A DNA stretch of 6,923 nucleotides. Origin: JBALVO01 sp036961445. Its GTDB lineage: Bacteria; Pseudomonadota; Gammaproteobacteria; Pseudomonadales; Halieaceae. The translations under genes were made by a program, and so were the position numbers. Shown here piece after piece: positions 1 to 5,799 of the stretch. The notes below the pieces were generated by a model. The model did no database searches. It was not told the origin of the DNA and saw only the letters and a program-made list of their open reading frames with translations. The stretch lies in contig JBALVO010000159.1 of NCBI GenBank assembly GCA_036961445.1, positions 1-6,923 of the forward strand, read 5' to 3'. Each line of letters opens with the position of its first letter. The stretch's first letter is position 1.

Positions 1-2753
1 AGTATTACAAAGCCGATCATGGTGAGTAGATCCAGCGGCTGGAAACTCACCAGGTTTAACAGCCGTAAGGCGAATATTCCGCCGACCATGGCCAGAGGCA
101 TTGCCAATATCACTAACAGGCTGTCTTTCACGGAGCGAAATAGCGCCGCCATTAAGAGAAAGAGGACTATCAGAGCGAGGCCGAAATTTTTGCTCATGGA
201 TGTAATGGCCCGTTGGAGTCCGCTGGCACTGCCGCCGTAAAGTATATTGCCGTCCTGTGGCAAGGCCGCTTTCAGACGTGGCTCTACCTGCTGCTTAATG
301 GTCTCTAACACGTGTTCCAGAGCGACATTCTCCGGAGGTCGCACATCCAGGGTGATAGTGCGCCGGCGATCTATGCGTCGCAGTTGGCTGGGGCCCACAG
401 TGCGTTTTATATCGACCAGTTCGGACAGTGGCACAAGTGTTCCTGCGGGTGTTGCAACCGGGGTAGTGGCAAGTTGTTCCGGTGAATCCCAGGGTTTGGC
501 GCGCAGAATGACGTTCATGCGCTTCTCGCCATCAAAATACTCACCAACATAGAGTCCGTCGCCCATTGCCCTGACCAGCGTACCTATATCCTGCCTGGCC
601 CAGCCTGCCTCGGAAATCTTGCGGTCGTTGGGTGCCAGCTGCAATTCCGGTGCGGACTGGTCGAGGTCAGGGCTTACCCGGATATTGGTTTTGGGCAGCG
701 CTTCCCGCAATAGTTTCTCACCTAAAGCTGCCGCACTTGCCAGGGCTTCCCTGTCCCTGGATTGCAGGTGCAGTGAAATAACCCGGTCGCCACCGAAGCC
801 CCCAAACAGATTGCCCTGGGAGGCGAAATAATTCAGGTCAGGCAGGTCGGCGAAAATTTCTTCATTAATTATTTTTTCCAGCTCTCCGACCCGGGACTGA
901 TCCTTTACACGGGCACCCATCCCGCCACCGCCGGCCCAGGTGAGGATGTAGTAGTTTTTCAGCGCAGGTTCGCGGGCGCCACTCATAAACGGCGCCATGC
1001 GTTCATCAAGAACCTTTACGTATTCTTCGGCAATCGTTCTGTCTCCTATCCCTGGTGGAAACTGAAAGTAGGCGTCAACGGCGTCGCGCTTTACCGGTGG
1101 TAGATAGTCCAGTTCAGGCATCAGCAGGTAGCTGCTCACCAGGGGCACCGTTATCAACACGGTGATCAGCGACCAGCGCTTTTTGGGTGTACTGGAAATG
1201 CCCATGACGAAATTGGTGATACGCCGCCACCGGTTCTTGTTGGGATCCTCCTGTGCCGTGTTTTGCAGCCAGAGCTTTGCTGCAAGAGGCAATACGGTCA
1301 TCGCTACCAGCAGTGAAACCACCACGGCAATGGCGATAGTAATCGCCAGATCGCCAAATAGTTGCCCCTCAACTTCCCGCATGAACATTACGGGCAAAAA
1401 TATCGCCACCGTCGTTGCGGTGGAGGCGAGTAAAGCGCCCCAGACCTGTTTGGCGCCTTGCAGGGAAGCCTCAGAGGTATCAAGCCCCTTTTCCCTTAAA
1501 CGCACTATGTTTTCCAGCACCACGATCGCGGCATCAAGCACCATGCCCACTGCGAAGGCCAGGCCCGCCAGAGATATGATGTTGAGTGTGCGACCTGTGA
1601 GTTTGAGCACGACAAATGTTGCCAACAGCGAAATGGGTATCGCTAATGCCACGATAAGAGTGGCCCTGATGCGGCGCAGAAACCACCATAAAATACCCAC
1701 CGCCAGAAATATGCCCAGAATAATGTTGCCCGCGACCAGGTTAATGGCCCGATTTATGAACACTGAAGCGTCAAAAGACTGGGCCATCACCAGGCCTCGC
1801 TCCCGCACCAGACCGGCATTCAACGCCTCGACGACCGCTTTAACCTCATTCAGGGTCTGTAGTGCGTTGGCATCGTTCTCCTTGTCTACTCGAATTGAAA
1901 TCGCAGGATTGCCATTTTGGGTATTACTTAAGACCTGCTCACCCCGGGTCACCTTAATCTCTGCGAGATCGCCCAATTTCACCGGGCGTCCATCACGCCA
2001 ATCAAGTACGAATTCCTGCAATTCTCTGGGTTCGTAACGCCCAGTGAAACGCAGCGTATACTGTCGTCTGCCGACCTCGACGAAACCGCCGCTAACATCG
2101 TTTGCCTGACCCAATTGCGCGGCAGCATCGGTCAGGGGTATTCCGAGTTCCGCGGCCCGATAGGGATCAAACAGTATTTCCAGTTCCTGCTCTGCGCCTC
2201 TGCTGTTTTCAGCCACACCAACGCGTGCAACACCAGGTACAGCTTCGATTTCAGGCCGGATTACGTCCTCAACAAACTGCACATAATCATGTATTTCACC
2301 AGGGGTACCGGGCAGCAGCTGAAGGAAAAAATAGGTCAGTGCTGGCTTATCACCGCTGCCACCGCCCAGCATGATAATGGGTTGGGTGGCGTCGCGGGGG
2401 AGGGGATCCAGCCGACTCATGCGAGAGATGACTTCCACGAGGGTGCTCTGCATATCCGTTTCAAGGCCGAATTCGAGTTCAATCCAGGCGTTGCCTTCAT
2501 TGGCATAGGCGCCCAGTTCCTTAAGCCCTGGTAAACCCCTGAGTACCGATTCTATCGGCTCGATAATCTCTGATTCGACTTCCCTGGGTGAAGCGGCTCG
2601 CCAGGTGGTTGTGATTCTGATCCGAGGATTCTCGATATCGGGAAACAACTGTATGGGGAGTTTGCCCAGGCTGAAGATCCCGAAGAAAATAACTATGGCA
2701 GTCGCAACAACGACGCCGGCAGGATTTTTGAGTGAGTTTGCGGTGAGGTTCAC
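1..2753 (-). CDS. RND (HAE1 family) efflux transporter permease, 3' end beyond window
   Basis: Inner-membrane proton-driven efflux pump subunit of the AcrB/MexB superfamily, normally working with a periplasmic adaptor and an outer-membrane channel. The reverse strand is open for 917 codons from GTG at 2753, with an in-frame TAA two codons upstream, so the start is well bounded. The N-terminus has the usual first membrane helix (about residues 11-30), then KLPIQLFPDIENP and WRAASP at 51-56, matching the family's 'P.G.SP' region. A membrane cluster spans about 335-500 and includes GMVLDAAIVVLENI; Asp falls exactly at residue 407, as in AcrB, but 408 is Ala instead of Asp. Helix 7 is followed by PELDYLPP. 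The last visible residues (LDLLTMIGFVIL) correspond to the helix 10 region, so about 100 residues are missing. No adaptor gene lies upstream. Substrate cannot be told. The family call is very secure. Confidence 0.95.
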   Translation of the reverse strand, partial: MNLTANSLKNPAGVVVATAIVIFFGIFSLGKLPIQLFPDIENPRIRITTTWRAASPREVESEIIEPIESVLRGLPGLKELGAYANEGNAWIELEFGLETDMQSTLVEVISRMSRLDPLPRDATQPIIMLGGGSGDKPALTYFFLQLLPGTPGEIHDYVQFVEDVIRPEIEAVPGVARVGVAENSRGAEQELEILFDPYRAAELGIPLTDAAAQLGQANDVSGGFVEVGRRQYTLRFTGRYEPRELQEFVLDWRDGRPVKLGDLAEIKVTRGEQVLSNTQNGNPAISIRVDKENDANALQTLNEVKAVVEALNAGLVRERGLVMAQSFDASVFINRAINLVAGNIILGIFLAVGILWWFLRRIRATLIVALAIPISLLATFVVLKLTGRTLNIISLAGLAFAVGMVLDAAIVVLENIVRLREKGLDTSEASLQGAKQVWGALLASTATTVAIFLPVMFMREVEGQLFGDLAITIAIAVVVSLLVAMTVLPLAAKLWLQNTAQEDPNKNRWRRITNFVMGISSTPKKRWSLITVLITVPLVSSYLLMPELDYLPPVKRDAVDAYFQFPPGIGDRTIAEEYVKVLDERMAPFMSGAREPALKNYYILTWAGGGGMGARVKDQSRVGELEKIINEEIFADLPDLNYFASQGNLFGGFGGDRVISLHLQSRDREALASAAALGEKLLREALPKTNIRVSPDLDQSAPELQLAPNDRKISEAGWARQDIGTLVRAMGDGLYVGEYFDGEKRMNVILRAKPWDSPEQLATTPVATPAGTLVPLSELVDIKRTVGPSQLRRIDRRRTITLDVRPPENVALEHVLETIKQQVEPRLKAALPQDGNILYGGSASGLQRAITSMSKNFGLALIVLFLLMAALFRSVKDSLLVILAMPLAMVGGIFALRLLNLVSFQPLDLLTMIGFVI

Positions 2754-2779
2754 GGTGGCTTATTTCCATAACTATCCGG

Positions 2780-2807
2780 TTTAGATGCAGACGACTGTAC
2801 CGGTCAA
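2780..2807 (-). promoter_or_regulatory. Putative sigma70-type promoter of the RND permease gene
   Basis: On the minus strand, TTGACC (2807-2802) is followed after 16 bp by TCTAAA (2785-2780). These match the -35 and -10 consensus at 5 and 4 positions respectively. Transcription would start near 2773, giving a leader of about 20 nt before the GTG at 2753. GGA in the leader lies about 11 nt from the start codon, a weak ribosome-binding site. The call is by eye only. Confidence 0.35.
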
Positions 2808-2854
2808 AAAACAACCTGTAATTGCGTTTGCGGTGAACTGTTGGATTGTCGCGA

Positions 2855-2890
2855 TGAGCTGCAGACAGGATGCGTTAAGCTGCAGTCATG
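2855..2890. repeat. Tandem pair of AGCTGCAG direct repeats, 21 bp apart
   Basis: AGCTGCAG occurs at 2857-2864 and again at 2878-2885. The wider 15-mers (2855-2869 and 2876-2890) agree at 12 of 15 positions. Start-to-start spacing of 21 bp is two helical turns, which places both copies on the same DNA face, as in many operator pairs. The pair sits in the 236-bp region between the divergent RND gene and the small membrane protein gene. A regulatory role is inference; each copy also contains the palindrome CTGCAG. Confidence 0.4.
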
Positions 2891-2989
2891 GAATAGGGCG
2901 AGGACCCGTCCTTTTCTTTCGATGTATACCTGTGCGTCTATGTAATCAGTATGCTGGAAGTCTTACCAGAGGATAGATACACTTTAGCG

Positions 2990-3271
2990 ATGGAATCCCA
3001 GATTATCGTTGCACTGGTCGTGGTTGTAGCTATCGCTGCACATGTTGCCCTCTATCGATGGGTGAAGTTCAAGGTCCATGAGGGCGTGATCCTGCAATTT
3101 CTTCGCGATGCGGGAGCGGAGGGTGCCCCCGATCACCACCACGCGGATGCCATTGCTGGGCACACGGCAATAACGGCAGAACGCGTTTCCGCCGTATGCC
3201 GAAAAAGCGCGGAAATTCAATCCGATCCGGACGTTGAGAACAGCTGGCGCGCAGACTCGATCCGGCTGTAA
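2990..3271 (+). CDS. Small single-pass membrane protein with short helical cytoplasmic domain
   Basis: A 93-residue protein of unknown function. Residues 4-22 form a strong hydrophobic helix (IIVALVVVVAIAAHVAL). It is followed by the positively charged RWVKFK, which suggests the rest is cytoplasmic. Residues 31-75 (EGVILQFLRDAG, then DAIAGHTAITAERVSAVC) resemble a small helix-turn-helix or winged-helix fold, with a three-His run at 49-51 and a conserved-looking ESW-like end (ENSW, 83-86). I remember similar small hypothetical proteins in marine Gammaproteobacteria but cannot name a family. An upstream in-frame ATG at 2951 would add 13 residues. I prefer 2990 because it places the membrane helix at the N-terminus, but neither start has a well-spaced ribosome site (AGAGGA at 2968-2973 is 16 nt away). 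The opposite strand is also open here but reads as non-protein-like. Confidence 0.7.
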   Translation: MESQIIVALVVVVAIAAHVALYRWVKFKVHEGVILQFLRDAGAEGAPDHHHADAIAGHTAITAERVSAVCRKSAEIQSDPDVENSWRADSIRL

Positions 3272-3375
3272 TTGCCACTTAAGTCGGAGTATAGGCCGCA
3301 ATGTCTATCGGCCAAAGCCACGACATACAAAGATATCCGTGCAGTATCGAAGCATCAATGACCCATAAAACAGGC

Positions 3376-3402
3376 AAAAAAAAGCCCTCAAAATTGAGGG
3401 CT
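3376..3402 (-). terminator. Intrinsic terminator for the CoA-binding protein gene
   Basis: A perfect 9-bp stem (3383-3391 with 3394-3402, AGCCCTCAA / TTGAGGGCT) is followed, on the minus strand, by a run of eight T (the A-tract 3376-3383, one base shared with the stem). This is a classic Rho-independent terminator for leftward transcription. It lies about 160 nt beyond the stop codon of the CoA-binding gene. On the plus strand the hairpin has no T-run, so it should not efficiently stop the small membrane protein transcript arriving from the left. Confidence 0.9.
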
Positions 3403-3564
3403 AAGTAGGGATCTTTATCGCTTGCGTGAACCTGGATGGATGTAGCGTCTGGAAGTAACTATAGCTAAGGCACGTTCCCGAATGCATGGCCGATCGCGCC
3501 AACAGCATGACCATAAGCGACAATATGGGGGGGAGTTAGCATATTCCCAAGACTGGTGACTGAT
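3403..3564 (-). other. 3' untranslated region with no recognised gene
   Basis: About 160 nt separate the CoA-binding stop codon from the terminator. I see no convincing gene here. A short minus-strand frame of about 25 codons ending near 3465 starts at an ATG without a properly spaced ribosome site. A run of seven G (plus strand, 3527-3533) is a spot where sequencing or slippage error is possible. The length is unusual for a simple 3' end and would fit a 3'-derived small RNA, but nothing in the sequence proves this. Confidence 0.3.
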
Positions 3565-3993
3565 TTACAGCAGGCCGGCCTGCTTGAGACGAGGCCACTC
3601 GATCGCTGGACACCGGTCCATAACAACCCGAATACCATAACGTTCTGCGTGACTGGCCGCCTTTTGATCAATCACATCAAGCTGGGTCCAGAGGATATCT
3701 AAACCCAGAGCAATGGCATCATCTACAATTGCCGGCAGATGCGAGGCATGGCGAAACACGTCGACCATGTCGATGGGGCAGGGCACCTCGGCCAATGACC
3801 CATAGACCCGCTGTCCCAATAATTCAGTGCCGCTGAGACCCGGATTGACGGGCACCACCTTGTAGTTGTGAGACAACAGGAATTGCATTACCTCATAGCT
3901 GGGGCGATGGGGTTTGTTGCTGGCCCCCAGCAGGGCAACGGTTTTTACCGTACGCAACACACCGGCTATGGCCTGGTCACTGCTAAGCGGCAT
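3565..3993 (-). CDS. CoA-binding protein, YccU type
   Basis: A 142-residue single-domain Rossmann-like protein of the CoA_binding family related to E. coli YccU (about 137 residues), so it is full length. Visible marks: the nucleotide-binding turn LLGASNKPHRPSYEV (21-35), the second strand KVVPVNP (45-51) followed by a G-rich loop, VDVFR (77-81), LWTQLDVID (101-109) and the C-terminal DRCPAIEWPRL (126-136). These correspond to the family's G.S..P.RPS, P.NP, VDVFR and DRC..iE..RL blocks. It binds coenzyme A or an acyl-CoA in the cytoplasm; the physiological role of this family is unclear. GAGG lies about 11 nt ahead of the ATG at 3993, and that ATG is inside the last codons of the crotonase remnant, so translation may be coupled. 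A strong terminator follows. Confidence 0.92.
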   Translation of the reverse strand: MPLSSDQAIAGVLRTVKTVALLGASNKPHRPSYEVMQFLLSHNYKVVPVNPGLSGTELLGQRVYGSLAEVPCPIDMVDVFRHASHLPAIVDDAIALGLDILWTQLDVIDQKAASHAERYGIRVVMDRCPAIEWPRLKQAGLL

Positions 3994-4150
3994 CGATTTT
4001 CAAACCTCGCTGCACTGTGGCGTTCAGCTTTTCCAACATGAGAATGGACAGGGAATTACGCTGATCTGGTCGGTTGAGCGTAATCAACTGTACCGGGTTG
4101 ATCGTGTTCTCTTTACGGAAAGGAATATTCTCTATGGCGGATGCGGTCAT
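3983..4150 (-). pseudogene. N-terminal remnant of an enoyl-CoA hydratase/isomerase (crotonase) gene
   Basis: A 55-residue frame from ATG at 4150 to TAG at 3985-3983. Residues 19-47 (PVQLITLNRPDQRNSLS, then MLEKLNATVQR) match the start of the crotonase fold: a beta strand, the signature LNRP..RN.L(S), and the first helix. Full crotonases are about 250-270 residues. Everything after the first helix is absent, including the oxyanion-hole loop and catalytic glutamates, so it cannot be an active hydratase. The frame ends in GLKIDAA and its stop lies inside codons 3-4 of the CoA-binding gene. An in-frame TAG six codons before the ATG bounds the start, and a good promoter sits just upstream, so the original 5' end appears intact. 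It could be a decayed gene, or a retained short leader peptide for the downstream gene. Confidence 0.75.
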
Positions 4151-4181
4151 ATCTGTGAACCTGAACTAGGGTTTGGATATC

Positions 4182-4209
4182 AGTATAAAGTGGCGAAGAA
4201 ACAAGGCAA
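4182..4209 (-). promoter_or_regulatory. Putative sigma70 promoter for the crotonase remnant and CoA-binding gene
   Basis: On the minus strand TTGCCT (4209-4204), a 16-bp spacer, then TATACT (4187-4182), matching the -10 consensus at 5 of 6 positions. Transcription would begin near 4175, about 25 nt ahead of the ATG at 4150. Together with the terminator at 3376-3402 it would define a transcript of about 800 nt carrying the remnant and the CoA-binding gene. Confidence 0.5.
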
Positions 4210-4285
4210 TCACAAGCAGGTGCAGTGAGCCTGTCGTTCGAAGAGGCACAGACGTCGCTATTTGATTGCTCCAGTTTTGGCAATA

Positions 4286-5317
4286 CTACATTTTATCTTC
4301 CCGAATTCGATCACGATATTTCTCTTTTGCAAATGCTTGTAAGTCCTCAACGGTGTCACTTTCATCTACAATTTCACTTCCGAGTAATGTTTCTATAGCG
4401 TCTTCCAGGGTAACAACTCCTTCATCCTGGCCATATAAGTCTTCAACAACAAAAATATGCTCATTCTGTTTAAGGAAGCGTTTTAATAACTGCTGAACAG
4501 GTAAGTCCTCCGAAACTCGATGAATCGACTTTGCAAATTGTTTGACAGGTAAGTCACCTTTTCCCTGCCGCTCTGCTTCATAAAGATCCCGATTCAAAAC
4601 CATATGATGACTCGTGCCGCTTTCATCGAATATGGGGATTCGTGAGAACTGTCGGGTCTTTTCATTATCCAAAGCATTAGTGACCGTCGTCACCTCACTT
4701 AAAGAGTGCACCACACTACGTGGAGTATAGATTTGCTGCGTCTTAATTTCTCTTAAACTTAATGCATTAGCCAGGTACTCATTTTCATGCTTACCTAAGC
4801 TACCTAGTTTGTGCCCGAGTGAGGCTAAAGCAATAATTTCATCTCGACTCACATTGTTATCAGCGTTATGACTGAATGAACGGGTTATAAGACCTGAAAG
4901 CCAAACAAGTGGATATACCAGTTTAACCAACCAGGCAATGATATGTGCTGAAGGAATTGCTAATTGTCGCCAAAATGTAGCCCCTAATGTTTTGGGAATA
5001 ATTTCTGAAAAATATAAAATTGTCAGGGTTAAAAGTACGGCAATCAAAGTTTCCCACTTAGCACCAAATACATGCGCCGCCTGCGCCCCTACCCCAGCCG
5101 CACCCATTGTATGCGCAAAAGTATTCAGTATCAGGATGCTGGAAATAGATTCATCCAGTCGATCTTTGACTCTAACAAGCACTTTCCCACTCTCAGGTGA
5201 GTTGGATGAAATACTTTGAACATATCCGGGTGTTACCGAAAGCAATACAGCCTCTAGAACAGAGCACAAGAATGACACGCCTATCGCAATAGTCAGATAT
5301 ATTAACAACAATGTCAT
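4286..5317 (-). CDS. CNNM (DUF21) and CBS-pair membrane protein, HlyC/CorC-like
   Basis: A 343-residue inner-membrane protein of the UPF0053/CNNM family, whose members are linked to divalent cation (Mg2+, Co2+) or Na+-coupled export. The first 145 residues are the CNNM domain, with about four membrane segments and the family blocks CSVLEAVLLS (18-27), LNTFAHTMGAAG (64-75) and FSEIIPKTLGA (103-113). A CBS pair follows from about 195 to 318: IYTPRSVV (where 'MTPR' is usual), SRIPIFDES (225-233) and EDLYGQDEGVVTLED (292-306). The chain ends soon after EIVDESD, so the CorC_HlyC C-terminal domain of longer relatives is absent; this short form is known in the family. I chose ATG 5317 because GGGAAG lies 6 nt upstream and MTLLLIYL matches family N-termini; a GTG at 5359 would add 14 polar residues. 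The DNA is clearly more AT-rich than its neighbours. No T-rich terminator is seen after it. Confidence 0.92.
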   Translation of the reverse strand: MTLLLIYLTIAIGVSFLCSVLEAVLLSVTPGYVQSISSNSPESGKVLVRVKDRLDESISSILILNTFAHTMGAAGVGAQAAHVFGAKWETLIAVLLTLTILYFSEIIPKTLGATFWRQLAIPSAHIIAWLVKLVYPLVWLSGLITRSFSHNADNNVSRDEIIALASLGHKLGSLGKHENEYLANALSLREIKTQQIYTPRSVVHSLSEVTTVTNALDNEKTRQFSRIPIFDESGTSHHMVLNRDLYEAERQGKGDLPVKQFAKSIHRVSEDLPVQQLLKRFLKQNEHIFVVEDLYGQDEGVVTLEDAIETLLGSEIVDESDTVEDLQAFAKEKYRDRIREDKM

Positions 5318-5385
5318 AGCAAGCTTCCCAATTAATTGACGTTCACTTTTATCATGCACCAGGGTTACACGCTAGTACAGCCTAA

Positions 5386-5411
5386 TGCTGTGCTGTGCTG
5401 GACTGCACAGC
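5386..5411. repeat. Three tandem TGCTG units overlapping a small inverted repeat
   Basis: TGCTG is repeated three times without gaps at 5386-5400. The last unit overlaps a 7-bp inverted repeat, GCTGTGC (5392-5398) with GCACAGC (5405-5411), separated by a 6-base loop. The earlier copy of GCTGTGC at 5387-5393 could form an alternative hairpin. It lies about 70-95 bp upstream of the CNNM start codon, so a regulatory or leader role is possible but unproven. Confidence 0.5.
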
Positions 5412-5673
5412 GACCTGGAAAACTACGTACCTGAAATTCTTTTATGCCGGTAGTTACCAATTCCATTTGAGCATGGCTGAGGCCCAGCCAATATAGGCAA
5501 CAGGCTAAATAAAACTGTCCACGGCGATTGGTAATTCCAATGGAAGCGCTGTTTTAAAACAATGGGGCAGGGCGCTTTCTTTAAAGGTAAAGTACTTAAA
5601 GCAAAGTTCAAACTAATAGCGATGGTGGATCAGGCTGTGCTCGCCCAGGTAACCTCATCCATGCTGGTGCCGT

Positions 5674-5689
5674 GTTCATTCACATGAAC
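5674..5689. repeat. Short inverted repeat GTTCAT-N4-ATGAAC
   Basis: A perfect 6-bp dyad with a 4-base centre. It could be a small operator-like site or a weak hairpin downstream of the beta-propeller gene. The match is short enough to arise by chance. Confidence 0.3.
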
Positions 5690-5701
5690 GGGTGGGTTTA
5701 T

Positions 5702-5730
5702 GGTCCTCTACAGACGGATTGTAGAGGATC
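5702..5730 (-). terminator. Hairpin downstream of the beta-propeller gene, possible terminator
   Basis: An 11-bp stem (5702-5712 with 5720-5730, one G-U-type pair) around a 7-base loop, core CCTCTACA / TGTAGAGG. It begins about 58 bp after the stop of the minus-strand beta-propeller gene, where a terminator would be expected. No T-run follows on either strand, so it is not a standard intrinsic terminator; it may instead protect the transcript's 3' end. Confidence 0.4.
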
Positions 5731-5778
5731 AACAATTGTTCCCCTGAAACTGCCGGTTGGGCGTCCCATTCGTCAAGG

Positions 5779-5799
5779 ATGTTTGAACTAGTCAAACAT
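5779..5799. repeat. Inverted repeat spanning the beta-propeller stop codon
   Basis: Perfect 8-bp arms, ATGTTTGA (5779-5786) and TCAAACAT (5792-5799), around a 5-base centre that contains most of the TAG stop codon of the minus-strand gene. It could form a hairpin at the end of the message. No T-run follows. Confidence 0.45.

Larger units (their letters stand above)
5318..5787. other. Gene-poor intergenic region between CNNM gene and beta-propeller gene
   Basis: Roughly 470 bp with no gene I can support. A minus-strand frame at 5423-5611 (62 codons) gives a proline- and aromatic-rich translation unlike any family I know. A plus-strand frame reading through 5684 to the stop at about 5790 is also unconvincing. 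The stretch holds a triple pentamer repeat and several inverted repeats (listed separately). It must contain the promoter of the CNNM gene, but no clear -35/-10 pair stands out. Confidence 0.5.

Noticed and set aside
1162..2037. Long plus-strand reading frame of 291 codons
   Set aside because: It lies entirely opposite the RND permease, and its translation is rich in Ser/Arg/Thr with no family resemblance. The minus-strand frame is clearly the real gene.
2521..2814. Minus-strand frame with an ATG close to the RND start
   Set aside because: It is in a different frame from the permease and quickly gives a Cys/Arg-rich translation with no family match. It overlaps the conserved RND N-terminus.
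2984..3301. Minus-strand frame opposite the small membrane protein
   Set aside because: The translation lacks a clean membrane helix or domain pattern, whereas the plus strand gives a well-formed membrane anchor followed by a helical domain.
3294..3313. Small GGCCG / CGGCC inverted repeat after the small membrane protein gene
   Set aside because: Only 5 bp with a 10-base loop and no T-run, so too weak to call a terminator.
3465..3542. Short minus-strand frame of about 25 codons with a GHA.G..GHA.G pattern
   Set aside because: The start lacks a properly spaced ribosome site, and the frame runs through a run of seven G that may be error-prone. Too short to support on its own.
3914..4228. Plus-strand frame of 104 codons
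   Set aside because: It lies opposite the start of the CoA-binding gene and the crotonase remnant, both of which have recognisable family motifs on the minus strand.
5423..5611. Minus-strand frame of 62 codons in the gene-poor stretch
   Set aside because: No clear ribosome site or domain, and the composition is unlike a real protein. It could be a decayed fragment but nothing identifies it.
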